DNA of 54,824 nt from an uncultured Faecalibacterium sp. (GTDB taxonomy: Bacteria > Bacillota > Clostridia > Oscillospirales > Ruminococcaceae): contig CAKSVD010000015.1 of assembly GCA_934503275.1 (NCBI GenBank), forward strand, positions 1 through 54,824, read 5' to 3'. The translations under genes were made by a program, and so were the position numbers. A model generated the notes under the pieces. The model ran no database searches. It had not been told where the DNA came from and worked only from the letters and a program-made list of their open reading frames with translations. Numbering within the stretch: position 1 is the stretch's first letter; each line of letters begins with the position of its first letter. Below are positions 8,163-17,862 of the stretch, piece after piece.

Positions 8163-8876
8163 ATGGCACACCCCAAAGAATTTGCCGAGGGACTTTCCAT
8201 CGGCATCATCATGGACGGCAATGGCCGCTGGGCGAAAAACCGCGGTCTGCCCCGCACCGCAGGACACAAAAAGGGTGCGGAGGTGTTCAAGGATATTGCA
8301 AACTACTGCGATGAACTTGGCGTAGCATCGGTATATTTCTACGCGTTCTCCACCGAGAACTGGAAGCGCCCGCTGGAAGAGGTGGGTGCCATCATGAAGC
8401 TGTTCGCCCAGTACCTCATCGAGGGCTTTGACTACAAGAACCGCAATATCCGCATTAAGTTTTTAGGCGACCGCACCGCACTGGACCCCAAGCTGCAAAA
8501 GATGATGAATGAACTGGAAGGGGATTCTGCCTGCAAGACCGGCATGACCCTGAACATCGCTATCAACTACGGCGGCCGCCCGGAGATCGTGCGGGCAGCG
8601 CAGCAGCTGGCCGCAAAGGCTGCAGCAGGCGAGATCCGCCCCGAGGACATCAACGAGCAGATGATGAGCGATGCCATGTACACCGCCGGGCAGAAGGACC
8701 CGGACTTTATCCTGCGTCCCAGCGGAGAAAAGCGTCTGTCCAACTTCATGCTCTGGCAGGCCGCCTATGCGGAACTGGTGGAGATGGATGTGCTCTGGCC
8801 GGACTTTACCCGTGCCGATCTGGACACCGCCATTGAAGAGTTCAACCATCGCAGCCGTCGGTTTGGCGGCATCTGA
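8163..8876 (+). CDS. uppS: Isoprenyl (undecaprenyl) diphosphate synthase
   Basis: A cis-prenyltransferase that builds the C55 lipid carrier for peptidoglycan by adding isopentenyl units to farnesyl diphosphate. The 237-aa protein has the catalytic IIMDGNGRWAKNRGLPRTAG motif near residue 15, the YFYAFSTENWKRP block, and the C-terminal DFILRPSGEKRLSNFMLWQA with the conserved RxSGExRxSNF. The start ATG 8163 follows GGGAGG. A MITE-like element separates it from cdsA, but the order is otherwise the conserved one. Confidence 0.97.
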   Translation: MAHPKEFAEGLSIGIIMDGNGRWAKNRGLPRTAGHKKGAEVFKDIANYCDELGVASVYFYAFSTENWKRPLEEVGAIMKLFAQYLIEGFDYKNRNIRIKFLGDRTALDPKLQKMMNELEGDSACKTGMTLNIAINYGGRPEIVRAAQQLAAKAAAGEIRPEDINEQMMSDAMYTAGQKDPDFILRPSGEKRLSNFMLWQAAYAELVEMDVLWPDFTRADLDTAIEEFNHRSRRFGGI

Positions 8877-8908
8877 GCGGCGATCCGTCTGTATTGCAAA
8901 CCCTGCAC

Positions 8909-9076
8909 CTAGGGTGTATCTGAAAAGTCAAAAATTTAGTCTATTTCTACAAGCACAGCTGGATTTTGCGTTAAACAGCCTTGAAATCCACAAAGGATTC
9001 CTGCGGCTATTTGCCTTAAATCCCGCTTGTGCTTGCGAAATATTCGTCATTTTCTTTGTTTTCAGATACACCTTAA
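8909..9076. repeat. MITE-like inverted-repeat element
   Basis: The ends are the perfect inverted repeat GGTGTATCTGAAAA (8913-8926) and its complement (9059-9072), framed by CTAG-like and TTAA-like bases. The similarity extends inward: CAAGCACA...TGTGCTTG, then GGATTT...AAATCC, so most of the 165 bases can fold into one imperfect hairpin. It is AT-richer than the flanking genes and encodes nothing. Size, terminal repeats and lack of coding fit a non-autonomous miniature transposable element, inserted between uppS and cdsA in a conserved operon. Confidence 0.7.
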
Positions 9077-9167
9077 GGTGTGGCCCCGGCAGACCCGGTA
9101 CTTCCTCGGGTCGGAATGCGTTGCCCCGCAAGGGGCTGCTGCCGGAAGAACAAAGGAGAACAAACCT

Positions 9168-10028
9168 ATGAAAACACGCATTATTACTGCGATCGTGGGC
9201 ATTCTGGTGCTCATCGGCGTGATGTTTACCTTTAACACCATGGTGTTCAATCTGGTGATCGCAGCCATCACCCTGATCGCTGTCCACGAAATTTACAGCG
9301 CCCTCGGCTTTGAAAAAAAGGACTGGCTCATGTACGCAGTGCTGGTACCCTACACATTGCTGGTCATGCTTTCCAGCTATAGCGCCATGCGCAAGCTGGT
9401 CATGCCGATGTCCTTTGTGCTGGTCACCTTTTTTGCCATCTATCTGGTGGTGCGCAACGGCACCATCAGCTACCAGAAGGCCAGCGGTCTTTTGGTGTTT
9501 TCGGGCATCGTGATCTTCTGCTTCTACTCCTTCGTTCTGCTCAAGGAGCGCCTGCCGGTGGAAAAATTTGGCTATGATGCGGTTTTCTTTATTCTGCTCA
9601 TTCTCTGCTTTGCATGGGGCGGCGATACCTGCGCCTACTTTGCAGGCCGCGCCTTCGGCAAGCATAAGCTGTGCCCGGTGGTCAGCCCCAAAAAGACGGT
9701 GGAGGGCGCCATCGGCGGCGTGCTGGGCACCATGCTGTTCGGTGTGATCGCCACCCTCATCTACTCCATGGCGGCAAACCGCATGGAGGCCTTTACCCGC
9801 TCTAATATCGGCGTTTCTATGTATGTTATCATCGCGCTGCTGGGCTGCATCGCTGCTGTGCTGGGTATCTACGGCGATCTGTTTGCCAGCGTGGTCAAGC
9901 GCCAGTGCGGCATCAAGGACTACGGCACCATCTTCCCGGGTCACGGCGGCATTCTGGACCGCTTCGACAGCGTGATGTTCATCGCGCCCTTTGTGACCAT
10001 GGTCATCACCGCCGTGTTCTATGTCTGA
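9168..10028 (+). CDS. cdsA: Phosphatidate cytidylyltransferase
   Basis: Integral membrane enzyme that makes CDP-diacylglycerol from CTP and phosphatidic acid, the precursor of acidic phospholipids. The 286-aa protein is a string of membrane helices. It has the CdsA signature in CPVVSPKKTVEGAIGG, followed by the C-terminal KDYGTIFPGHGGILDRFDS, with the Asp residues that coordinate metal. I chose ATG 9168 because AAAGGAG precedes it; the longer open frame runs back into the MITE-like element. It is followed after 19 bases by dxr. Confidence 0.95.
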   Translation: MKTRIITAIVGILVLIGVMFTFNTMVFNLVIAAITLIAVHEIYSALGFEKKDWLMYAVLVPYTLLVMLSSYSAMRKLVMPMSFVLVTFFAIYLVVRNGTISYQKASGLLVFSGIVIFCFYSFVLLKERLPVEKFGYDAVFFILLILCFAWGGDTCAYFAGRAFGKHKLCPVVSPKKTVEGAIGGVLGTMLFGVIATLIYSMAANRMEAFTRSNIGVSMYVIIALLGCIAAVLGIYGDLFASVVKRQCGIKDYGTIFPGHGGILDRFDSVMFIAPFVTMVITAVFYV

Positions 10029-10047
10029 TACAGGGGAGGAAGTTGTT

Positions 10048-11199
10048 ATGTCTAAAAAAATTACGTTGCTGGGCTCTACCGGTTCCATCGGTACCCAGAG
10101 TCTGGATGTCATCCGCGCCCAAGGGTACGAGGTGTACGGCCTTTCTGCCCACAGCCATGTGGAAAAGATCTTGCAGCAGGTCGAGGAGTTCCATCCGAAA
10201 TACGTCTGCATGACCGACCCGGACGCCGCCGCAAGGCTGGACGCTGCGCTGGCTGGCCGGGCAAATGCGCCCAAGCTGCTCACCGGCCCGGAAGGGCTTA
10301 AGGAACTGGCTGCGTTGGACGGCCCGGACGTGGTGCTGAACAGCGTGGTGGGCATTGCCGGCCTCGGTGCCAGCCTGTGCGCTATCGAGAGCGGCCACGA
10401 CTTGGCACTTGCCAACAAGGAGAGCCTTGTCACCGGCGGTCATCTGGTCACACAGGCTGTGGAAAAGCACGGCGTGCAGCTGCTTCCCGTAGACAGCGAG
10501 CATTCCGCCATCTTCCAGTGTCTGCAGGATAAGGAGAGCGCCCCCAGCCTGACCAAAATTCTGCTCACGGCCTCCGGTGGTCCCTTCTTTGGCATGACCA
10601 CCGAGCAGCTGCGCGGCAAGACCCGTGCAGACGCCCTCAAGCACCCCAACTGGAATATGGGCGCAAAGATTACCATCGACTCTGCCACCCTGATGAACAA
10701 GGGTCTGGAACTCATCGAGGCCGTGTGGCTCTTCGGTCTGCCGCCGGAAAAAATTCAGATCGTGGTGCAGCGCCAGAGCATCGTCCATTCTGCGGTGCAG
10801 TTCAGCGATAATTCGATCATCGCCCAGCTGGGTGTGCCGGATATGCGTATCCCCATCCAGTACGCCCTGACCTACCCCAAGCGTGTGCCGGGCGTAGTGC
10901 CGGAACTGGACTTTACCACCCTGAAGCTGCTCACCTTTGATGTGGCCGATGAAGACACCTTCCGCTGCCTTGCCGCCTGCAAAAAGGCCATCCGCAAGGG
11001 CGGTCTTGGCCCCTGCGCTGCCAACGGCGCCAACGAGGAAGCAGTTAAGCTGTTCCTTGAGGACAAGATCGGCTTTTTGGATATCGGCCGCTTGGTGGAA
11101 GCTGTCGTGGACAGTGACAGCTTTGGCGGCGACTATACGCTGGCAGACGTGTACGAGTGCGACCGCATGGCGCGCGCATTCGTGCGGGCACACCTGTAA
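10048..11199 (+). CDS. dxr: 1-deoxy-D-xylulose 5-phosphate reductoisomerase
   Basis: Converts DXP to MEP with NADPH, the committed step of the MEP isoprenoid pathway, which feeds the same pathway as ispG and uppS in this operon. The 383-aa protein begins with the NADPH-binding LLGSTGSIGTQSLDV (about residues 6-20). It has LANKESLVTGG, the DSEHSAIFQCL metal-binding loop and NMGAKITIDSATLMNKGLE. I chose ATG 10048 (GGGGAGG upstream); an in-frame ATG nine codons earlier overlaps cdsA. Confidence 0.97.
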   Translation: MSKKITLLGSTGSIGTQSLDVIRAQGYEVYGLSAHSHVEKILQQVEEFHPKYVCMTDPDAAARLDAALAGRANAPKLLTGPEGLKELAALDGPDVVLNSVVGIAGLGASLCAIESGHDLALANKESLVTGGHLVTQAVEKHGVQLLPVDSEHSAIFQCLQDKESAPSLTKILLTASGGPFFGMTTEQLRGKTRADALKHPNWNMGAKITIDSATLMNKGLELIEAVWLFGLPPEKIQIVVQRQSIVHSAVQFSDNSIIAQLGVPDMRIPIQYALTYPKRVPGVVPELDFTTLKLLTFDVADEDTFRCLAACKKAIRKGGLGPCAANGANEEAVKLFLEDKIGFLDIGRLVEAVVDSDSFGGDYTLADVYECDRMARAFVRAHL

Positions 11200-11265
11200 C
11201 GCTTTATCAGCAATATACGTTCCGGCGCTGTTTTGTAACAGTTCCGGGGCGCTATAGGAGAACGA

Positions 11266-12417
11266 ATGTCATTTATTATCACCATCCTTGCCGCGCTGCT
11301 TGTGTTCAGTGCGGTGATCGCTATCCACGAGTTCGGGCATTTTGCGGTGGCAAAACTCTGCGGTATTCAGGTCAACGAGTTTTCCATCGGCATGGGGCCG
11401 GTGCTCTGGAAAAAGAACCATAAAGGCACCCAGTATAGCCTGCGCGCCCTGCCTGTGGGTGGCTTTGTAGCGCTGGAAGGGGAGGAAAGCCCTGAAAGCC
11501 AGCAGGCAGAAGCCGCCCGCGATGCACGGGAGGATAATTTTTCTTCTTCTAAACATGACTTAAATATACTTAGTACAGAAAGTGATGGAGAAGTTCAGGA
11601 AAAGCCTGCCGGCATCCCCCTGAACGAGGCGCCGGTGTGGCAGCGGGTGCTGGTCATGGTAGCTGGTGCAGTCATGAACTTTGTGCTGGGCTTTGTGGTG
11701 CTGGTGATCCTCATTGCCGCCCAGAACGAGCCTATCACCAGCAAGACCATCTACGCCATTCAGGACGGCGCCCTTTGCGGGCAGACCGGCCTGCAGGCGG
11801 AGGACAAGATTCTGGCGGTGAACGGCCGCCGCTGCTTTGTGGCCAACGATATCCTGTACGAGTTGGTGCGCACCCAGTCCTACAGTGCGGATTTCACCGT
11901 GCTGCGGGACGGCCAAAAGGTGCAGCTGCCGGGGGTGCAGTTCGACACATGGCAGGACGAAAAGGGCGAGACCCACATGAGCATCGGCTTTTCCGTCTAC
12001 GGGCTGGAAAAGACCCCCGGCAACGTGCTGCGGGAAGCTGGCAACAGCGTGCTGTACTATGGACGCATCGTGTTCACCTCTCTTGTGGACTTGGTGCGCG
12101 GGCGGGAGAGCATCAACAACCTCTCCGGCCCGGTGGGCATCGTATCGGCCATCGGGCAGGCCGCCAGCTACGGCTGGCAGGATCTGCTGGAATTGTTGGC
12201 GCTCATCACCGTCAACCTTGGCATCCTCAACCTGCTGCCCTTCCCGGCGCTGGACGGCGGCAAGGTGGTATTTTTGGTCATTGAAGGCGTCACCGGCCAT
12301 GCTGTGCCGGAAAAGCTGCAAAGCGTGCTCACCCTTGCAACCTTCGGGCTGCTGTTCGGGCTGATGCTCTTTGCAACCTACAACGATATTCTCCGGCTCA
12401 TCACCGGGACAGTATAA
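11266..12417 (+). CDS. rseP: RseP/RasP-type site-2 zinc metalloprotease
   Basis: An intramembrane protease that cleaves anti-sigma factors and signal-peptide remnants. The 383-aa protein has the zinc motif HEFGH (about residue 22) in helix 1, a PDZ domain around residues 165-235 (GALCGQTGLQAEDKILAVNG), and the third catalytic element in NLLPFPALDGG. Residues about 85-112 form a loop encoded by unusually AT-rich DNA (around 11532-11600: SSSKHDLNILSTESDG). It looks like a recent or lineage-specific insertion between helix 1 and the PDZ domain. The start ATG 11266 has AGGAG upstream. Its position between dxr and ispG is the conserved one. Confidence 0.95.
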   Translation: MSFIITILAALLVFSAVIAIHEFGHFAVAKLCGIQVNEFSIGMGPVLWKKNHKGTQYSLRALPVGGFVALEGEESPESQQAEAARDAREDNFSSSKHDLNILSTESDGEVQEKPAGIPLNEAPVWQRVLVMVAGAVMNFVLGFVVLVILIAAQNEPITSKTIYAIQDGALCGQTGLQAEDKILAVNGRRCFVANDILYELVRTQSYSADFTVLRDGQKVQLPGVQFDTWQDEKGETHMSIGFSVYGLEKTPGNVLREAGNSVLYYGRIVFTSLVDLVRGRESINNLSGPVGIVSAIGQAASYGWQDLLELLALITVNLGILNLLPFPALDGGKVVFLVIEGVTGHAVPEKLQSVLTLATFGLLFGLMLFATYNDILRLITGTV

Positions 12418-12432
12418 GAAAGGGGAACCCTT

Positions 12433-13479
12433 ATGCGGCAGAAAAAACGTGAAGTGAAGATCGGCAATGTAACCATCGGCGGCAGCAACCCCATTGCGGT
12501 GCAGACCATGCTCAATGTGCCGGTGGAGGACATCGAGGGCAATGTGGCGCAGGCCAAGCGGTGCGAGGCCGCAGGCTGCCAGATCTTGCGGGTCACCTGC
12601 CCCAGCCCGGCAGATGCCAAGTGCATCGAGGCCGTCAAGAACGCGGTGAATATCCCCATCGTGGCGGATATCCACTTTGACTACAAGGCTGCGCTGGCCT
12701 GCGCGGACGTGGGGGTAGATAAGATCCGCATCAACCCGGGCAACATCGGTGATGATGACCGGGTAAAGGCGGTGGTGGATGCCTGCCAGCAGAAGAACAT
12801 CCCTATCCGCATCGGCGTCAACGGCGGCAGTCTGGAAAAGCATATTCTGGCCCGCTATGGCGCACCTACCCCGGAGGCCATGGTGGAAAGCGCTTTGTAC
12901 CATGTGCGGCTGCTGGAAAAGTTCGATTTCAATAATATCGTCATCTCCATCAAAAACTCCAATGTGCCCCGCATGATGGAGGCCTACCGCCAACTCAGCG
13001 CCGTTACTGACTACCCGCTCCATGTGGGCGTCACCGAAGCCGGCACCTATCAGATGGGCCTGTTGAAAAGCGGCATGGGCATCGGCGGAATGCTGCTGGA
13101 GGGCATCGGCGACACCATCCGCGTGTCGCTGGCTGCCGAGCCGGAAAAAGAGGTGGAGGCAGGCTTCAACATCCTGCGCGCCGTGGGCTTCCCGGTCACC
13201 GGGCCTGAGGTCATCACCTGTCCCACCTGCGGACGCACCCAGTACCCCTGCACCGAGATCGCCAACGAGGTGGAAAAGCGGTTGCAGGGCTACAAAAAGT
13301 CCATCAAGGTGGCTGTGATGGGCTGCGTTGTCAACGGCCCCGGCGAGGCGCGCGAAGCCGATATCGGCATTGCGGGCGGCAAGGGCGAGGCCGTGCTGTT
13401 CATCCACGGCAAGCCCATCAAAAAACTGACCGGCGATAACATTCTGGATCAGTTCATGGATGAGATCTATAAATTGTAA
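12433..13479 (+). CDS. ispG: (E)-4-hydroxy-3-methylbut-2-enyl-diphosphate synthase
   Basis: A [4Fe-4S] enzyme of the MEP pathway that converts MEcPP to HMBPP. The 348-aa protein starts with the family motif KIGNVTIGGSNPIAVQTM. It has the cluster cysteines in ITCPTCGRTQYPC (about residues 259-270) and in VMGCVVNGPGEAREADIG near residue 300. The start ATG 12433 is 13 bases after the rseP stop. A hairpin with a T-rich tail separates it from polC. Confidence 0.97.
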   Translation: MRQKKREVKIGNVTIGGSNPIAVQTMLNVPVEDIEGNVAQAKRCEAAGCQILRVTCPSPADAKCIEAVKNAVNIPIVADIHFDYKAALACADVGVDKIRINPGNIGDDDRVKAVVDACQQKNIPIRIGVNGGSLEKHILARYGAPTPEAMVESALYHVRLLEKFDFNNIVISIKNSNVPRMMEAYRQLSAVTDYPLHVGVTEAGTYQMGLLKSGMGIGGMLLEGIGDTIRVSLAAEPEKEVEAGFNILRAVGFPVTGPEVITCPTCGRTQYPCTEIANEVEKRLQGYKKSIKVAVMGCVVNGPGEAREADIGIAGGKGEAVLFIHGKPIKKLTGDNILDQFMDEIYKL

Positions 13480-13493
13480 GCATTCTTTTCCTT

Positions 13494-13535
13494 ACTGCCA
13501 CACCTGCAAAAACGGGTGCGGCAGTTTGTGTTGTA
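13494..13535 (+). terminator. Possible partial terminator between ispG and polC
   Basis: ACTGCCACACC pairs with GGGTGCGGCAGT (one mismatch), followed by the T-rich TTGTGTTGT. It is weaker than a standard terminator because the T-run is interrupted. Confidence 0.45.
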
Positions 13536-13563
13536 AAGAACCCACCAAAAAGGAGTACCATTT

Positions 13564-16500
13564 GTGAAACCACTTGTTTCCCAGCTGTGGCCGCAGTTTA
13601 TGGCGGACCCGGATTTTGCGGCCTGCTTCGGGCAGGTGATCGTGGAACACGCCCGGATGCTGCGGCAGGACCGGCAGGTCGAGTTTACGCTGCGCAGCGC
13701 TGCCCCGCTGGATCAGAACCTCTGCGCCCGGCTGCTGGCTTCCCTTCAGCCGGACTACGAGGGCTTTGAACTGAAGATCAAAAACCTGTTCGGCTATGCT
13801 ATGCTGGACGAGCACGCTCTGCGCACCCTTTTGGAGGACATGAAGCGGGACGGTGTGCCCATCAACGGCTTTCTGGACAGGAGCAGTATTTCCATCACCG
13901 GGCAGAACATTACGGTGGGGGTGTGCCACGGCACAAAGTTTTTGCAGGAGATGGGCTTTGAGGAACTGCTTGCCAAGCGCATTGCCGAGCACACCGGCGT
14001 TACCCCCAAGGTGACGCTGCAAAGTGCAGTGACCGAGGCTGAGCAGCAGCAGATGGAAGAAAAGCTGGAGCGCAAGATCGCACCGCCGGTGGTCAAGTTT
14101 GAGAAAAAGAACACCGCACCGTCCATCAAGGTGGAGGGCCTCAACCTTACCGATAAGCCGGTCACCATCTTCCACGGCAAAATGTTCACCCCCAAAAACC
14201 TTACTCCCCTCAAGGACTTGGGCGGCGAGGGCGGCAAGTGCATGATCTGGGGCGATGTGTTCTTTACCGAGGTCAAGGGCAACTACCGCAAGATTTACAC
14301 CGTGTCCATCACTGACTATACCGGTTCTATCAACCTGAAGGTCCGCGCACAGGAAGGGGAGGACTGCTCCAAGTGGGAGGGCATCGGCAAGGGCAGCACG
14401 GTCATTGTGCGGGGCGACTGCTCCTACGATAAATACGAGCACGACTACATCGTGTACCCCTACGATGTGCTGATCGTGGAGCGCAAAAAGCGGGAGGATA
14501 CCGCTCCGGAAAAACGGGTGGAACTGCATCTGCACACCAAGCTTTCCAGCATGGACGGCTTCTGCGACCCCGGCGGCATCGTCAAGCTGGCGCACCGCAT
14601 GGGACACCCTGCCATTGCCATCACCGACCACGGCGTGTGTCAGGGCTACCCGGAAGCCATGCTGGCAGCCGATGACATCCACAAAAAGGACCCGGATTTC
14701 AAACTCATCTACGGGTGCGAAGCCTACTTTGTGGACGACATGGTGCCTTGTGTCTACGGCGTAAAAGATCAGCCGCTGGACGGCGAGTTCTGCGTGTTCG
14801 ATACCGAGACCACCGGTCTTGATCCCGGGGTGGAGTACCTTACCGAGATCGGCGCGGTCATCATCCGTAACGGCGAGGTGGTGGAGGAATTTGACACCTT
14901 CGTCAAGCCAGGCAAGCCCATCACTCCCAAGATCACCGAGTTGACCGGCATCACCAATGAGATGGTAGCGGATGCCCCCGATGAAAAGGAGGCACTGGAA
15001 GCCTTTCTCCAATTTGCGGGCGACCGCATTCTGGTGGGGCACAACGTCCACGCCTTTGATATGCGCTTTTTACGGGCAGCCGCCAAGCGCAGCGGCATCA
15101 AGCTGGAGCCGACCTATATCGACACCCTGACCATGGCACAGACCATGTACCCGGGCCTGCACAATTATAAGCAGGGCACCATCAATAAGCATCTGGAGCT
15201 GCCCAACTACGAGGCGCATCGCGCCTGCGAGGACTCTGCTGCACTGGGACGCATCTTCTGCGTGATGCTGAACGACCTTGCGGAAAAAGAGGTGACCAAG
15301 GTCAGCGAGATCAACACCGGCCTTGGCGGCAACCGCGAGGTGCTGAAAAAGAAATACTACCACCTCATCATTCTGGTCAAAAACCAGATGGGTCTGAAAA
15401 ATCTGTATAAGATCGTCAGCGAGGCACACGTCAACTACTTTTTCAAAAAGCCCCGCGTGCCCCGCAGTCTGCTGAACAAGTACCGGGATGGCCTGCTGCT
15501 CACCAGCGCCTGTGAGGCAGGCGAGTTGTACCGTGCCATTGTGGACGGCACCAGCTACGAGGAACTGAAAAAGATCGCCGCCTACTACGATATCCTTGAG
15601 ATCCAGCCGCTGGGCAACAACGCCTATATGGTGCGGGACGGCAAAGTGGACAGCGAGGAGAGAATCAAGGAGTTCAACCGTACTGTCATCAAGCTGGGCG
15701 AGGATCTGCACAAGCCGGTCATTGCTACCGGCGACGTACACTTTACCGAGCCGGAGGATGCGATCTACCGCGCCGTATTGCAGGCGGGTAACGGCTTTAA
15801 GGATGCCGACAATCAGCCGCCGCTGTTCTTCCGCACCACGCAGGATATGCTGGCGCAGTTCTACTATCTGCCCAAGGAAAAGGCCTACGAGGTGGTGGTA
15901 AAGAACCCCCGCAAGATCGCCGCCATGATCGACAACAACGTGCGCGCCATCCCCCGGGGCACCTACCCGCCCAGCATCGAGGGTGCAGAGCAGCAGCTGC
16001 GCGATGCCACATGGGAGCACGCCAAGCGGGATTACGGCGACCCCCTGCCCGAGATCGTGGAAAAGCGGCTGCAAAAGGAACTGGACTCCATCTGCGGCCA
16101 CGGCTACGCGGTGCTGTACGTCATTGCGGTCAAACTGGTGGCCTATTCCAATGCGGGCGGCTATCAGGTGGGCAGCCGTGGCTCTGTCGGCTCCTCCGCC
16201 GTGGCGCACTTTTCCGGCATTTCGGAGGTGAACAGTCTGCCGCCCCACTACCGCTGCCCCAAGTGCAAACACAGCGAGTTTATCACCGACGGCAGCGTGG
16301 ACGATGGCTTTGACCTGCCGGATAAAAACTGCCCCCATTGCGGCACCCGGATGCTGGTGGACGGCCACGACATCCCCTTTGAGACCTTCCTCGGCTTCTA
16401 CGGCGATAAGGAACCGGATATCGACCTGAACTTCTCCGGCGAGTATCAGTCCAATGTGCACCGCTACACCGAGGAACTGTTCGGCAAGGCCAACGTGTTC

Positions 16501-17853
16501 AAGGCAGGTACGGTGTCCGGTATTCAGGATAAAACTGCCTACGGCTACGTTAAAAAGTATCTGGACGAGCGGCAGCGCACCGTGAACCACGCCGAGGAAA
16601 ACCGCCTGACGCTGGGCTGCACCGGCGTCAAGCGCACCACCGGCCAGCACCCTGGCGGCATGGTGGTCGTGCCGGACACCTATGAGATCTACGATTTCTG
16701 TCCCATCCAGCACCCGGCGGATGACGTGGCGGGCGGTCTGCTGACCACTCACTTCGAGTTTAAGTACCTGCACGACACTCTGCTCAAGCTGGACGAACTG
16801 GGGCACGATATGCCCACCTTCTACAAGTATTTTGAGGAATACACCGGCATCCCGGTAGACAGCATCCCCATGAACGACCCCAAAGTGTACAGTCTGCTGA
16901 CCAGCCCGGAGGCGCTTGGCGTGACCCCGGAGCAGATCGACAGCCAGACCGGCACCTTCGGCATCCCGGAAATGGGCACGAACTTCGTGCGCGGAATGCT
17001 GGTGGAAGCACGGCCTAAGAATTTCTCGGAACTGATCCAGATCTCCGGTCTGTCCCACGGCACGGACGTGTGGACGGGCAACGCGGACGAGCTGATCCGC
17101 AGCGGCACCTGCACCATTGCAGAGGTCATCGGCTGCCGTGACAGCATCATGCTGTACCTGCTGCGCAAAGGGCTGGAGCCCAAGATGGCCTTCGATATCA
17201 TGGAGGCCGTGCGTAAAGGCAAGGTGGCTAAGGGCGGCTTCCAGCCGGGCTGGGAGGAAGCCATGCGGGAGCACGAGGTGCCGGACTGGTATATTGAAAG
17301 CTGCCGTAAGATCAAGTATATGTTCCCCAAGGCCCATGCTGTGGCCTACCTGATGAGTGCCATCCGGTTGATGTGGTACAAGATCTACAAGCCGCAAGCC
17401 TTCTATGCAGTGTACTTTACCGTGCGCGGCGACGATATCGACTACGAAGCCGCCATCGGCGGCGCAGCCGTGGCGCGCGCCCACATGGAGGCGGTCAAGC
17501 GCCGCCTGAAGGAGGAAAAGAACGCCAAGGACGAGGACGTGCTGGTCAGCTTGCAGCTGGTCAACGAGATGCTGAGCCGTGGGTACGAGTTTTTGCCCAT
17601 CGAGCTGGGCAAGAGCCGCGGTTCCAAGTATGTGGTGGAGGACGACAAGGTGCGTCTGCCTTTCAGTGCCCTGAAAGGCCTCGGTGGTGCCGCTGCCGAG
17701 GCTCTGGAGCGGGTGACCATCCACGGAGAGGAATATATCTCGGTAGAGGAACTGCAGCAGGCTTCCGGCGTGGGCAGCAGCATTCTGGACCGTCTGCGTC
17801 AGGTGGGTGCACTGGGCGACCTGCCCGAGAGTAGTCAGGTGAGCTTTTTCTAA
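13564..17853 (+). CDS. polC: DNA polymerase III alpha subunit, PolC type
   Basis: The replicative polymerase of low-GC Gram-positive bacteria, with built-in 3'-5' proofreading. It has 1429 aa, the usual PolC length. Order: N-terminal domains and an OB fold (about 210-310), PHP domain (VELHLHTKLSSMDG, about 320) split by the DnaQ-like exonuclease (FDTETTGLDPGVEYLTEIGA, about 410-580), the palm with catalytic Asp residues in EPDIDLNFSGEYQ (about 955), a zinc-binding CPKC...CPHC module (about 900), then fingers and a C-terminal helix-hairpin-helix region. The frame opens at GTG 13564 or nearby (AAAGGAG upstream). It is the last gene of the operon before a strong terminator. Confidence 0.97.
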   Translation: MKPLVSQLWPQFMADPDFAACFGQVIVEHARMLRQDRQVEFTLRSAAPLDQNLCARLLASLQPDYEGFELKIKNLFGYAMLDEHALRTLLEDMKRDGVPINGFLDRSSISITGQNITVGVCHGTKFLQEMGFEELLAKRIAEHTGVTPKVTLQSAVTEAEQQQMEEKLERKIAPPVVKFEKKNTAPSIKVEGLNLTDKPVTIFHGKMFTPKNLTPLKDLGGEGGKCMIWGDVFFTEVKGNYRKIYTVSITDYTGSINLKVRAQEGEDCSKWEGIGKGSTVIVRGDCSYDKYEHDYIVYPYDVLIVERKKREDTAPEKRVELHLHTKLSSMDGFCDPGGIVKLAHRMGHPAIAITDHGVCQGYPEAMLAADDIHKKDPDFKLIYGCEAYFVDDMVPCVYGVKDQPLDGEFCVFDTETTGLDPGVEYLTEIGAVIIRNGEVVEEFDTFVKPGKPITPKITELTGITNEMVADAPDEKEALEAFLQFAGDRILVGHNVHAFDMRFLRAAAKRSGIKLEPTYIDTLTMAQTMYPGLHNYKQGTINKHLELPNYEAHRACEDSAALGRIFCVMLNDLAEKEVTKVSEINTGLGGNREVLKKKYYHLIILVKNQMGLKNLYKIVSEAHVNYFFKKPRVPRSLLNKYRDGLLLTSACEAGELYRAIVDGTSYEELKKIAAYYDILEIQPLGNNAYMVRDGKVDSEERIKEFNRTVIKLGEDLHKPVIATGDVHFTEPEDAIYRAVLQAGNGFKDADNQPPLFFRTTQDMLAQFYYLPKEKAYEVVVKNPRKIAAMIDNNVRAIPRGTYPPSIEGAEQQLRDATWEHAKRDYGDPLPEIVEKRLQKELDSICGHGYAVLYVIAVKLVAYSNAGGYQVGSRGSVGSSAVAHFSGISEVNSLPPHYRCPKCKHSEFITDGSVDDGFDLPDKNCPHCGTRMLVDGHDIPFETFLGFYGDKEPDIDLNFSGEYQSNVHRYTEELFGKANVFKAGTVSGIQDKTAYGYVKKYLDERQRTVNHAEENRLTLGCTGVKRTTGQHPGGMVVVPDTYEIYDFCPIQHPADDVAGGLLTTHFEFKYLHDTLLKLDELGHDMPTFYKYFEEYTGIPVDSIPMNDPKVYSLLTSPEALGVTPEQIDSQTGTFGIPEMGTNFVRGMLVEARPKNFSELIQISGLSHGTDVWTGNADELIRSGTCTIAEVIGCRDSIMLYLLRKGLEPKMAFDIMEAVRKGKVAKGGFQPGWEEAMREHEVPDWYIESCRKIKYMFPKAHAVAYLMSAIRLMWYKIYKPQAFYAVYFTVRGDDIDYEAAIGGAAVARAHMEAVKRRLKEEKNAKDEDVLVSLQLVNEMLSRGYEFLPIELGKSRGSKYVVEDDKVRLPFSALKGLGGAAAEALERVTIHGEEYISVEELQQASGVGSSILDRLRQVGALGDLPESSQVSFF

Positions 17854-17862
17854 AACAGCCAT

